A stretch of DNA of 64,000 nt from Amborella trichopoda (lineage: Eukaryota; Streptophyta; Magnoliopsida; Amborellales; Amborellaceae), in NCBI RefSeq assembly GCF_000471905.2, contig NW_006499705.1, positions 1,532,403 through 1,596,402 on the forward strand, written 5' to 3'. The position numbers and the translations under genes are program-made. The notes beneath the pieces were generated by a model, which saw only the letters and a program-made list of their open reading frames with translations, made no database searches and was not told where the DNA came from. Of the stretch, positions 53,969 through 64,000 are shown piece by piece; position 1 is the first letter of the stretch; every line of letters starts with the position of its first letter.

Positions 53969-56714
53969 AAAGACAAGATGCTATCGAGGCTTCGACGATT
54001 TCAAGAAATTTTTCAGTATTTTGAAACCAGAAATCGGATTTGGCCATTTGTGGTTCCGAGTCCCCCGAGTCAAATCATCGACGATTCAGGGCGAGTTGGA
54101 TATGATAGAAAAATCATCTCGTTCACTACAATGAACCAAACGTTTTGGGATGAATCGGGGCGAGCGAAAATTTTGGAAGAAAAAATAGATTTTATTAGTA
54201 TTTTTATTAGCCAACACGGGACCATCATCATCATCAAAGTTTTTCTAATGAATTGGGTTCGGCTAATGATTCGGTTCGGCTCTACGAATCATGAACCGAC
54301 ATTCAGCTCTATTAAGGGTCATATTCTTAGTGAGAACATAAATCACCATATATTTTCTTACTACTTCCAACTATATCCTTCTAAACCTATCCCTAAACTT
54401 TTTTCTAGTTTAAAAAGGGTGAGGACCTTAAACTTTTCCATAACCCGATCCATGCCCATGGGCAGCTAATGTAAATCTTTGCCAAAACTTATTATAAACC
54501 CTAAACCTACAACCACGGGATGTCTAATAGAAATATCATAATTTAAAATAACTTTAAGTAAACAAACATATCTTTTGTTTCCCCCTTGTTGACTGCAACA
54601 TCCATAGTTGTAAAATTAGGATAGACCCACCCTTAAACCCTTTGATTCCCCGTTGTTGACTGTGATATGGCTAGTTGTCAAATTAGGATAGTTTCAAAAA
54701 GGTTCGGGCCCTTTTCTTAGACAAAAGTGTGGCTCAGGAAAGACAGACGGGTGGCTGGTCTAAAGCTAACCACTGAAAGCATCATGCCTGGATGAAAGAA
54801 TGCCTGGATTCGAAGAAAAATACTCACTTTGGTGATCCTAGAAATTTCTCAAAGAGAAAATTTATAAGGATATTTCCATTTTTTTCAAGGGAGGTCTTGA
54901 TAAAATATCAAAAATGTTAAAAGCAATAATTACCCAAAAAAAGAAAGAAACAAGTGATAATTACCCAAAAAAAAAAAAGAGATCCGGTTCACATGCGAGC
55001 GTATGTAGAAATACGGGCCCCTTAATAAATTTATTTTTGAGATGGCTCTCTCTCTCTCTCTCATATTTATGTACACCAACCGTTTCCCTATCATGAATCA
55101 GCAACTCAAGATCCTAGAATGGAATGGGGAGTTGATCTAATTTAGAGGTATCTCTCTCATATTCATGTACACCAATTGTTTCCCTATCATGAATAAGTAA
55201 CTCATATCCTAGTTTGGAATGGGGAGTTGATCTGATTTAGAGGTTCTTGCCCCGTTTGTCATAAAATCAGGCAAGTTTGTCAGGTTTCGGGTGATCCGAA
55301 TTGGGCGGATCACCTAACTCCCGCTTATTTTATTTTTTATTTTATTTTTTGTCATATTTAAATATGGATCCGTTTACCACATTAATATTTTTTTGAGAGA
55401 CTAATAGAACGGGCCCACAGGTCCGGATCGGTCAAATCCCCAATTCCCACTCTTCAAAAAGTTGCCTTTTAGGTGGCAAACAAAAACATAACTCGAGGAA
55501 TTAGCGTGACTCAAAAACTTGTCCAACCAAATTATTCCCTAACTAACCAATTGTTGGGACGACAATACAAGAGCCAACAATTTCAAGCTCTAATTACAAT
55601 TATAGTTATGGCCCACTGTTCACTTTCGCAAGGTTAATCAATGATTATTTGTTTTCACTAATTTCTTGATAGTTTATTTTGGACGATATATCCAATGAGA
55701 CCGACCCACCGTGAATTAATCTAACTTATGCACTATGTAAATCTAAGACTCTTAAGTATACCCCAAATAATAGTTCTAGCAACTTCCATATAATCTTCAT
55801 GGCCCATTTATGAAATAAACGGCTCATATCTCTTACCTCATAAGTCATCCAAGATCAATGGTGCATATTCAATCTCACATAAAAATGCAAACAATGAAAA
55901 ACCCTAAGATCCATTGAAGCACTGTAAAAAAGTGGAGCACCCTATCCATAATTCTCTACACTAACTTTCTATCTCTCTCTCTCATATCCACATAGAGGGC
56001 ACGCCCCACTATTAGAAATTTCTCCCTCTCTTAAAAAGTTTCTCTATCTCCCTTATGCAAACAAAGGGGCACGCCCCCACTCTCTTGGTCTCATGGAGTT
56101 CTCTCATCTCTCCCATCTTTCATTTTATGTTGGGGCTAAGGTTTAGGGGATAGTAAAAGAGACTATATCTCAATTAGGTTATCAAGGGGGATTCACCTAT
56201 GTTTGAGCTTGGCCTGAACTTTTTTTTCCAGTTGAGATTGAAGGTTGACTATTGTTCCAGCACCATCGGAAGGTGGTGATTCTTTGTGGGGTGTAAGAAA
56301 CCCGGTTGAAGTAATCTCTTGCATTTTCTTTTGTTTCTTGCATATTTATTTCTTACATCTTTTATTATTCCCAAGCATAGTTTGTGTTTTTCTTTTGGTT
56401 ATTGAAAGAAATGTTTTATGTAGCATCAAGTTTTGAGATCCTAAATTTATTTCTTTTATTTTATTTGAAATTGATTTATTGTAAAAAAGACTACTTGTGA
56501 GTGATCTAAACCGTGAAGAAAAGAAAAAAAAAAGCAAAAAAAGCAAAAAAAAAATATACACTCTAACTAAGATTACACGAGTCCTTCTTTCAAAAACTAC
56601 AAGGATCGAAAAGTGATAGTAAAGAAAGAAAAAAGGGTAAAAGACGAGTTTGGGGGAGTAGACGAAATAGAAAACATAGGAGGAAGGGAACAAGAAAGAT
56701 AAAGAGTTAAGACG
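53969..56714. other. Intergenic; unidentified 163-codon frame and a 96-bp duplication
   Basis: The plus-strand frame at 53978-54469 (MLSRLRRFQEIFQYFETRNR ...) has no recognisable domain and ordinary AT-rich codon use, so it is probably chance. 55051-55245 holds two units of about 96 bp (TCATGTACACCAA, CCCTATCATGAAT, GGAATGGGGAGTTGATCT). 55990-56080 carries GGGCACGCCCC blocks like those at 46150-46300. Confidence 0.4.
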
Positions 56715-57640
56715 AGGCTCCTTCTTTGGCTAAGCGATCAACAACTCGATTTCATTCTCTGTGCGTGCGGTTGTAGACTATTTCTCTCCCTTGTAGAGCT
56801 AGAGCAATCCCGTCCATGATTGAAGTCTAAGCCCACTAGGTGATAACATTGATAGAGTCCCTTCAATGATTAGGCGAGAGTTGCTAGAATGAAGCTTGGA
56901 TATGCCTTCCTTCAATGCCCATAGCTCAGCCTCATTTACAGAAGTGCATGCGGCCTTGGTGCTGCCACTGGATTACTCCATCTGAGTTCCGCAAAAGTCC
57001 CCCAGAACCTGCTAATTGTTCCTGGATTTTGACACTGACGTCAAAGTTTGTTTAACCCAATCTGCTGGTGGCACCCTCCACTGGGTTGCACGAGAAAGAC
57101 GCTTTCGTTTAAAATGAAGGATCTCCCTGAAATGAGTGAAGAAGAGCTCTTTTGGGATGGGTCGGAAGGGGGCTACGTCCTGCGTCCATGTGATGACTAA
57201 AACTTAAATGGACCCGGATAACCGGGGCATGTCTTTGCTTTTACCCTCAAAAGTTTTGAGATTTCTTTCTTTCCATGCATTTCATATCACGGTCGATGTC
57301 TTTGTTTTTACCCTCAAAAGTTCTGAGATTTCTTTCCTTCCGTGCATTCCATAGTACGGCCGCTACTAAAATTCTCCAAATAATAAGACCGTCATTTTTA
57401 CAAAAAAAGGCACATCAAAATTATGATCTTGCGTAGCTGGTCCGTGGTGAGGGGCCTTCGATGACCAAATAACCACAAGAAGGCTCTCACTCTGTGCGGG
57501 CTTGTAGTTCCACATAAACCTTGTTGTTTTCTTCGATATGGCAATTACGATAGATGATATCATAGAGCGAGGTGACTGTGAAGGCGCCATAATAATCCCA
57601 TACAGGACCAGAACCCCTTTCGGACACCATGGTCAGGATA
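56715..57640 (-). pseudogene. LINE D: zf-RVT and RNase H part
   Basis: Minus-strand translation gives FTVTSLYDIIYRN near 57560, VAAVLWNARKE with NLRTFEGK-like text near 57360-57290, and RNase H text NEAELWALKEGISKLHSSNS with LIIEGTLSMLSP near 56935-56840. Stops and frame changes are frequent. A duplication (CCCTCAAAAGTT and GAGATTTCTTTC, twice at 57244-57350) interrupts the region. It belongs with the RT segment at 59534-59892. Confidence 0.75.
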
Positions 57641-58149
57641 TTACCATTTTTCTGATTAGGCCTCTTATATAGATCTGGGTATGTGAACTTGAGGGGACAT
57701 TGGCTGAGTCATTTATTGTGCCCCATCTCCAACCACCGTTCTGGTACAGGCCAAGAAATAGGCATTTTTTGTTAAAGGGTTCTAACGTCATATTTTGTTA
57801 AAGGGTTTTAACGTCATGAATCGTACCTGGCATTTTTTGTTTCTCAAAAGGTTTTAAGGCATTTTTTGTTTTTTTGGGTTAAAATGATTGTCCAACAACC
57901 TCCAGGCTAAGTGTCTTTAACCACAAGCCCCACGCTACTTCATGCGTTTCACACACGTTGAAATTCGGTAACAAAGTAGTATTTATTCCTATCAATTTTC
58001 TTCCGTCTTTCCGACGTGGGATTATTGTAGTAAACGGTAATAGCTGAAATAGTAATATAATATAATCTTTAAGTCGGGCAAATAATAACACAATTCCAAC
58101 TATGGTGTGTTGGTTAGCACACCTTTTTCTCACCTTGTAAAAAAAAGAG
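57641..58149. other. Intergenic DNA between LINE D parts
   Basis: Has a short duplication of TTTTGTTAAAGGGTT (57763-57808). TGGTGTGTTGGTTAGCACACC at 58100 resembles a tRNA A box, but no B box follows. No gene. Confidence 0.4.
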
Positions 58150-58800
58150 AGAAATTATCCTATAAAACCCTAACACAACCATGTGTGTAGGACTCCAAAT
58201 GATCACTATTAAATTTGGCACGGATCTAAAAAAAAGTCAAGTCCCACACCAATGTGATAACTTTTTTAGGGATCCTTGTCAAATTTAATGGTGATCCTTT
58301 GGGATCCTACACATATGGGTGGGGAACGGTCCTATAAGATCATTACTCAAAAAATTATAAAGTTCTTGTCAAAAAAATAAAATAAAAAGGTCATACAACA
58401 AAAAAAAAATTTGTCAAAAAAAAAAAGTTTCTTGTAAAAAAATTCGAGTAATGATCCTATGAGACGCTCACATACCCATGTGTGTAGGATCCAAAATGAT
58501 CACCATTAAATTTGACACAGATATTTAGAAAAGTTATCACATACCCATCTGATAACTTTTCTGTATGTTATAACTTTTCTAGAGATCTGTGCCAAATTTA
58601 ATGGTGATCCTTTGAGATCCTATACACATGAGTGTGGGAGGGTCTCATAGGATCATTACTCAAAAAAATATTTTGGGATCCTACACACATGGGTGTGGGA
58701 GGGTCTCATAGGATCATTACTCAAGAAAATATTTTGAGATCCTACACACATGGGTGTGGGAGGATCTCATAAGATTATTACTCAAAAAAATATAAGGTTC
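58150..58800. mobile_element. Fold-back MITE family F: two hairpins and two extra half units
   Basis: 58443-58664 is an inverted repeat. The left arm GAGTAATGATCCTATGAGAC...GTGTGTAGGATCCAAAATGATCACC is mirrored by GGTGATCCTTTGAGATCC...GTCTCATAGGATCATTACTC. 58150-58353 is a diverged second copy. Two further right-arm units follow in tandem (about 58665-58733 and 58734-58800, each with GATCCTACACACATGGGTGT). Non-coding. Confidence 0.7.
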
Positions 58801-59149
58801 TTGTCCAAAAAAAAAAAGGTTATACAACAAGTATTTCTTGTCAAAAAAAAAAAAAGTAATACTACAAGCATTTCTTATAAAAATAAATAAATAAAATGTT
58901 ATTGTTAAAAAAATAAAAGGTTTTTGTCAAAACAAAATCAAAAGTAATACAACAAGTATTTCTTGTCAAAAAAAATAAAAGGTTAGATTATTTATTATTT
59001 GTATAATAAAATAATTATAAACTGTAAACCAACAGTTTCAATTGCAGTATATAATATAATAGTTAGTTAGGTTGTAATAATTTTGGATATAGTTAATTAT
59101 ATTGTAATAATTTGGGGGCTTTTTTTACAGATTAGAGTTTTCTGCCAAT
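58801..59149. other. AT-rich low-complexity stretch
   Basis: Irregular repeats of AACAAGTATTTCTTGTC and A runs (58820-58985), then AT-rich DNA. No gene. Confidence 0.5.
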
Positions 59150-59279
59150 TCGATATTCTGGCGGCGATTTTTCATCGATTTAAACTATTTTTTATTGTAG
59201 TTCATGTATGATTATATACTTCATCCATAATAATTTTGTAATTTTTCTTTTGTGTGATGTAAATTTATTGATTAAAATA

Positions 59280-59533
59280 AGTTCATACAGGGAAAGAACA
59301 TCTCAATATTCGCATATTGATGAAAAAAATGAAAATTAGTAATATAGTACCCTGATTTCTTATTGGATTCCTAAAAAATAATATTTATAGTGAATTTAAT
59401 AATTTTTTTTATTTTTTTTAAAGCTTAATCTGATCGATTCCATTGATTCTCGATCCGAATCACATATTCACTGATCCGGATTAGTATTTGGTATGTTCGA
59501 TCTGAGGCACTGATCCGTGTTTTAAACCACTAG
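59280..59533. mobile_element. Right half of an element related to 40114-41185
   Basis: GTTCATACAGGGAAAGAACAT, CAATATTCGCATATT, ATATTTATAGTGAATTT and GATCCGTGTTTTAAACCAC align in order with 40930-41185. The element interrupts LINE D; its left end is not defined and may begin near 59150. Confidence 0.6.
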
Positions 59534-59892
59534 TTCTAACCAATGCGATACCTTTTCACACCCAGGATATTGGAGATCTTTGCGGGCTTTGTCTAGAATG
59601 AAACCCCCAGGGTCCCGACCATATTTTCTTAGAGACTCCTTCTCAAGAGTTAGCCTTGTTGTCTAGACAATCTTTACCACCATTTTGTCAAAATTGCTTT
59701 ATTGACTCTTGCTAGTCTTTTGATACCCAAGCCACCGTCTTTCTTCAAGAGGCAAACATATGCCCATCTAAAAAGGTTAAGCTTTTTTTTTATGCTGCCT
59801 TTTACTCTATAAAAAGTTCCTCATTGAAGACTCAAGTTTCTTAATTATCCAAGCTAGTGCTCAAGATTTAGGTGCATCTAGGATCGCTCATG
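59534..59892 (-). pseudogene. LINE D: reverse transcriptase thumb part
   Basis: Minus-strand text includes LDAPKS, IIKKLESSMRNFL and RWAYVCLLKKDGGLGIKRLA with KAILTKWW. This is the conserved region after the RT catalytic core of plant LINEs and belongs upstream of 56715-57640 on the minus strand. The hAT-type element at 59893-61094 truncates it on the right. Confidence 0.75.
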
Positions 59893-60100
59893 CAGGGGTG
59901 GCAATGGACTCAGACCGGACCTGGATCCGGGTATGGGTCTAATTGGTCCAGGTTAAAAAATCGGATCCAAACACTATTTGAATCCAGGTCTGGGTCCATG
60001 TGGACCTAACCCAAATAGCGTTACTATTTAAATAATATTTAATGTGTTAATAATATTTAATAAATATAATCGTATATATTTAGTTATAATATTTATATAA

Positions 60101-60480
60101 AGGTGTGGTTTGTATAGAACCTAGGCTCTAAACAATCAAATTAGAGCCTACCTTCAAATAGTATCGAGAAATGTTGTTTCAATATTGGAAATTTTTGTGA
60201 TAGCCTTCAAATATATTTTCATACTTATTTATAAAGTTTAGAGCTTCAAAAATAGTGTAGATTGAGCAAATCTACGAAAACTTACATCTTGAAAATTGAC
60301 GGTCCTAAAATGCGTTACAAATTATACTATTTCCAAAACTTGAAATCCATTTTTTTCTCATGTCCATGCATCTTGATGTCGAGATGATCAATTTGAAGAT
60401 ATTTGAGCCTCTCTCTATCAAATTTGAGCCTATCTCAAAAATTTGATTGTTTGAGCCTCGACTCTGTATAAATTTTTCCC
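60101..60480 (+). mobile_element. MITE family A, left member of a head-to-head pair
   Basis: From AGGTGTGGTTTGTATAGAACC to CTCTGTATAAATTTTTCCC. TTATATAA flanks it at 60093-60100, and the same 8-mer lies in the spacer to its right (60491-60498). Confidence 0.8.
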
Positions 60481-60499
60481 ATTATTCCCTTTATATAAT

Positions 60500-60883
60500 G
60501 GGAAAAGTTTATATAGCATCGAGGCTCTAAACAATTAAATTTGAGCCTACCTCAAAACTTTTACTAGAAGATGTTGTTTTGATGCTCAAATATCTTCAAA
60601 TTGATCATCTCAACATCAAGATGCATGGACATGAGAAAAAAATAGATTTCAAATTTTGAAAATAGTGTATTTTGTAATACGATTTTGGACTGTCAATTTT
60701 CAAGTTTTCATATATATGTCGATCTACATTATTTTTTAAGCTTTAAACTTTATAAATAAAGATGAAAATATATTTGAAGGCTATCACAAAAATTTCCAAT
60801 ATAGAAACCGCATTTCTCGACACTATTTGAAGGTAGACTCTAATTTAATTGTTTAGAGCCTAGGCTCTATACAAACCGCACCA
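60500..60883 (-). mobile_element. MITE family A, right member of the pair, inverted
   Basis: From GGGAAAAGTTTATATAGC to GCTCTATACAAACCGCACCA, flanked by TTATATAAT (60491-60499 and 60884-60892), a perfect 9-bp duplication. The pair forms an inverted repeat with arms of about 380 bp and a 19-bp spacer. Confidence 0.85.
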
Positions 60884-60939
60884 TTATATAATACATGTAT
60901 ATATTTAACACAATATATATATATAGTCGTGGGAGGACG

Positions 60940-60959
60940 NNNNNNNNNNNNNNNNNNNN
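60940..60959. other. Assembly gap, 20 N
   Basis: The gap is flanked by inverted sequences GTCGTGGGAGG (left) and CCTCCCACGAC (right), so a stem-loop probably caused the break. Twenty N may be a placeholder length. Confidence 0.95.
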
Positions 60960-61094
60960 CCCTATCCCCCTGTGTCGCCTTGCCTCCCACGACTTTCGGT
61001 CCAACGAGTTCAGTCGGTCCGAGTCCCATATTTTTTTCAGACCGAGGTCCGGCCGGACCCGGACCCAACCTGACCCGTCCCAATGTCACCCCTA

Positions 61095-61827
61095 AGCTCA
61101 TGTTTGGTGGACTCCACTCTTGCAAAACTCATCTAGGATACGGATTTTGGATTCAAAATTTTGAAAGTTTATAATAGAGACCGGGAAAAAAACAAAAACA
61201 AAAACAAAAACCAAAAAAAAAAGAAAAAGAAAGAAAGGAAGTCTAATTTCTATTGCTCTTTTATTATTCAGTTTAATTCTACAAAAAGCTAACCATGCAA
61301 TTGTTATTCGAGCTCCAAATTTATGGATTTGAGATGAAAATGAATTTATAGTAATTTGAAATGTGTTTTGGATCCTAATTCTTCATAAGCTAGGGAGGAC
61401 CTATGAGTCTACCGATTCACCAAGAACTTTATCAAATTTAAACTCATTATTTGACTGCACTATAAATTCAAAGGGGCCCTCTCACCTGACCCACCCCCCC
61501 AAAAAAAAAAAACACAGTTAACGACTAGCACATGTTCAAAAAAAAAAACACAATGAACGACCGTGCTCATTATTTTCAAGACGCAAATAAAATTGAACTC
61601 TTTGATAATGTTACCAAAATGTTCATTATTTTCAGGACGCAAATAAAATTGAACTCTTTGGTAGTGTTACCATAACAGAAAAAGAGTGATTTCAATTAGC
61701 AGTTCACCAGTCCTCAAATTATTTGAACTGATGAAAACCAATCAAAATTACTTAATAAATTACACCAAAAATCTGATTTTTCAAAAAAAAATCGGATATT
61801 TGTTGTTCACAACACTTATTTTACGAA
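61095..61827. other. Intergenic with 56-bp duplication
   Basis: 61565-61676 has two units of TCATTATTTTCAGGACGCAA and ATTGAACTCTTTGGTAGTGTT type. A-rich and C-rich homopolymer runs at 61190-61230 and 61490-61550. No gene. Confidence 0.5.
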
Positions 61828-62260
61828 GGGTGTAGTTTGTATAAGGTTGCAACCTTAAACAATCAAATTAAGGTGCACTTCCAAACTTTGTCCCGAGATG
61901 CAATTTTGGTATTGAAAGTTTTAGGATGGCACGATAATCTATTTTTAGCTATAATTATAAAATTTTATACTTCAAAAATGGTTCAGATCAAACATATTAT
62001 AAATTCATGAAAATCTTGAAAATATACAGTCCAAAATAATATGTTGTAAAATGTACTATTTTTAGGACTTGAAATATTTTTTTTTAATCTAAATTATATA
62101 TCTCGATGTCATGATGTTGAACTAGATTTTTTCAACTTCAAAACAACATTTTTCGTTGGATTTTAGAAATGCACATTAATTCTATATTTTAAAGTGTCAA
62201 CTTTATATAAACCTTAATTCTATATTTTAAGGTGTCAACATTATATAAACTTCTTTTTCC
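61828..62260 (+). mobile_element. MITE family A, GGTTGCAACC variant, with 9-bp TSD
   Basis: From GGGTGTAGTTTGTATAAGG to TTATATAAACTTCTTTTTCC. The flanks TTTTACGAA (61819-61827) and TTTTAGGAA (62261-62269) match at 8 of 9. The right end is partly duplicated (TTCTATATTTTAAGGTGTCAA twice). Confidence 0.75.
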
Positions 62261-62571
62261 TTTTAGGAATACAATATTTTTAGGAATACAATATTTGATG
62301 TGGAGATATGACCCAAGACCTCTTTTATGTTGAAGTAGAAAAATGAATTATAGGGAAGTATCAAATCGGTGGGACCTGTCCCCAAGTCTCAACAGGCTGC
62401 AAGGTCGTGTAACATCGCTGGGATGGATACACAAGGCAGCAAAAGGACTTGTCACAACAAAAAAAACAGGCAAAACTCAAAAGTCACGCTAACTCCTCTA
62501 CTAATTGTCCATCTACTAACAACAAAAGGTGATGTGTCCCCACAATGATGGATGATGCTCATTATACTTAT

Positions 62572-62925
62572 TAGGGGCATCAACAGGTCGGCCCGGGTCC
62601 GGCCAAACCCAAACTGGACTCATAAAAATGATATGGGACCCGGACCAGACCTAATCGGATTTGACCCAAAAATTAAAATATTTATGTGTTGAACCATATT
62701 AAAATATATTTCATATATTGGGATCTGAAAAATATTACCAGGCCCGGACCCGAAGAGTGTTCGGGTCCAAGACTTGGGCCCGGACTCGAATAGTGTTCGG
62801 GTCCAAGATTTGGACCCGGACCTAACATGCCGGGTCCAATTTCTGGACACATATCTGGACCCCGATCAGGTCTACCCCTCAGGTCTCAGGTCGGGTCTGG
62901 GTCCAATGCCACCAAAGACAAAAGT
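62572..62925. mobile_element. GC-rich non-autonomous hAT-like element
   Basis: Begins AGGGGCATCAACAGGTCGG and ends GGGTCCAATGCCACC, both dense in GGGTCC/GGACCC motifs like the element at 59893 and the UGT intron block at 43053. Target duplication not seen. Confidence 0.45.
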
Positions 62926-62992
62926 GAATCAAGCGATGGCTAGTTTGATCGTTGATTTATGTTTAGGTCAGTCTGGTCCAAAGATTAATATT

Positions 62993-63407
62993 TGTTAAAA
63001 TTATTAAGTGTATTTTCTAGAAACCATATTAGTTTTTATGTTATTTTATTACGAGTAATACAGTGAGGTTGTACTCGGAAGTTTGTGAAGTCGGAAGTTA
63101 TGAAACTACATAGTAGTTAGTAGTTACTGTTGTAAGTGGGTCGTTTTTTTGGTAGTAAATATGATTATAAAAAGCCTCTATTTAAGGAGAGGAGTGTGGT
63201 GCGAAAATTGGGTTACATGTTTTAGGATTAATCTTAAGTGTCAAGATTGTAATACCTTTGTATGCTTCATCTTTCATCTTTGAATGAAAGTTTTTCTTCC
63301 ACCTCATCTTAATTGTTCTTTTTCTATCTCTTTGATTGTGAGTCTTTGGCTAGTATGACATTGTTATAAGGATTGCTCTGGTATTGTGGCATCCGTCTTT
63401 CTCCACA
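62993..63407 (+). mobile_element. 5' LTR of a miniature LTR retrotransposon
   Basis: Starts TGTTAAAATTATTAAGTGTA and ends CTCCACA, directly followed by a PBS-like TGGTATCAAAGCC. GTGTATTTTCTAGAAACC and the following 150 bp recur at 63841-64000. CTTTGAATGAAAG at 63279 and GATTGTAATACC resemble LTR 3'-processing signals. Confidence 0.8.
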
Positions 63408-63840
63408 TGGTATCAAAGCCACAAGGGTAGTGTTGATGTTGTCTTGACTCCCTTGGTGAAGAAGATCAATCTTCTCTTTGAAGATGGATTTGGGAGGAAG
63501 GTTGGTTTTAATGTTGAGTTGAGAACTCAACTTAAGGCGGTCTTTCTATTTTCAAATCTTCTTAAAGATCTAGAATCTTTGTTTGGAGATCTCTCGTTGA
63601 TCTGGAAGAACATATTTGAAGACACAAATGAAATGAGTTGTCATTCATGGGTTAAAGAGAGAGTATATTTCCTATGTTATTTCTATTCAATGGTGGGTTA
63701 CGTAGACATCTTTGGTGGAGTTTAAGAGACTCTTTGGAAGCTCGTTAAATAGCTGTATTTTCAATTTAGAGAAATGATGGAGATGATCACCTATGCATTG
63801 TCTCCTTTTTATAAAATTACTTTAAGTGGGAGTATTAAAC
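63408..63840 (+). mobile_element. Internal region of the miniature element (433 bp)
   Basis: Begins TGGTATCAAAGCC, one base from the standard initiator-Met tRNA primer site. It ends in a purine-rich AAGTGGGAGTATTA just before the 3' LTR. The small open frame inside (to 63725) shows no gag or pol motif. The small size and lack of coding capacity fit a TRIM. Confidence 0.7.
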
Positions 63841-64000
63841 TGTTCAAGTGTATTTTCTAGAAACCATAGTAGTTTTTATACTTATTTTATTATAAGTAAT
63901 GTAGTGACGTTGTACCTGTAAGTTTGTGTAGTAGGAAGTTATGAAACTACTAAGTGGTTAGTAGTTATTGTTGCAAGTAGGTAGTTTTTTTTTGTAATAA
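63841..64000 (+). mobile_element. 3' LTR, cut by the window end
   Basis: TGTTCAAGTGTATTTTCTAG and subsequent sequence match the 5' LTR with about one difference per ten bases and a small deletion near the start. Confidence 0.8.

Larger units (their letters stand above)
59893..61094. mobile_element. hAT-type non-autonomous element with 8-bp TSD
   Basis: Ends CAGGGGTGGCAATGG and CCAATGTCACCCCTA are inverted at 12 of 15 positions. Flanking 8-mers CGCTCATG (59885-59892) and AGCTCATG (61095-61102) match at 7 of 8. GGGGTG..AAT ends are common in plant hAT elements. It lies in LINE D and itself contains two family A MITEs and a 20-N gap. Confidence 0.75.

Noticed and set aside
53978-54469. 163-codon plus-strand frame
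   Set aside because: No recognisable domain, no signal of coding composition, and it lies after a tandem duplication in repeat-rich DNA. Not called as a gene; a blastp hit to annotated plant proteins would change this.
58096-58140. Possible tRNA gene (A box TGGTGTGTTGGTTAGCACACC)
   Set aside because: No B box, no acceptor stem and no anticodon arm could be placed.
63384-63725. 113-codon frame inside the miniature LTR element
   Set aside because: Starts inside the LTR, crosses the primer binding site and has no gag or pol motif.
1-64000. CRISPR arrays, bacterial operons, phage or plasmid features
   Set aside because: The tandem repeats lack unique regular spacers and the sequence is plainly plant nuclear DNA.

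Overview
This is nuclear DNA from a flowering plant. The evidence is AT-rich intergenic sequence crowded with LINE, LTR, hAT-like and Mutator-like transposon remnants, GC-richer exons, a UDP-glycosyltransferase with a GT-AG intron, and fasciclin-like arabinogalactan (FLA) genes with pyrimidine-rich leaders. The species cannot be fixed from the sequence. Two assembly gaps are present (519 N at 40368-40886 and 20 N at 60940-60959).

Left part (1-31 kb). A minus-strand LTR retrotransposon with 1.77 kb LTRs and only 108 bp between them lies at 1-2927, next to a LINE 3' end (2928-4040). A four-member FLA cluster follows: FLA-1 (5993-7443, minus, broken by one frameshift), FLA-2 (8953-10413, plus), FLA-3 (13211-14548, plus) and FLA-4 (26458-27714, minus). 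All are intronless, encode a signal peptide and two FAS1 domains, and lack a C-terminal GPI-type hydrophobic tail. They belong with the two-domain proteins called FLA19/20/21 in Arabidopsis. FLA-1 and FLA-2 are divergent and carry an 11-residue, N-glycosylation-sequon repeat between the FAS1 domains that FLA-3 and FLA-4 lack. FLA-3 and FLA-4 sit in inverted orientation and share about 500 bp of promoter DNA. A short GTCC-N-TACTG core lies 200-310 bp upstream of all four start codons. The space between FLA-3 and FLA-4 holds a degraded LINE, a 1 kb CT-rich repeat and many MITE-like elements.

Middle part (31-46 kb). A nearly full-length but heavily mutated LINE occupies about 31600-37925. After a cluster of hAT-like elements comes the only other convincing host gene, a two-exon UGT78-type flavonoid/anthocyanidin 3-O-glucosyltransferase (41312-45121, plus) with an apparently intact frame.

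Right part (46-64 kb). No host gene is convincing here. The sequence holds decayed LTR-like repeats, palindromic MITEs, a minus-strand LINE split by other insertions, a hAT-type element with an 8-bp target duplication into which two MITEs have inserted head to head, and at the right edge a miniature (TRIM-like) LTR retrotransposon cut by the window end.

Two Mutator-like MITE families are supported by 9-bp target site duplications read directly in the window. Short two- or three-unit tandem duplications of 30-100 bp recur throughout. Functionally the window couples a small secreted cell-wall glycoprotein family with one flavonoid-decorating enzyme; nothing suggests that they act in one pathway.
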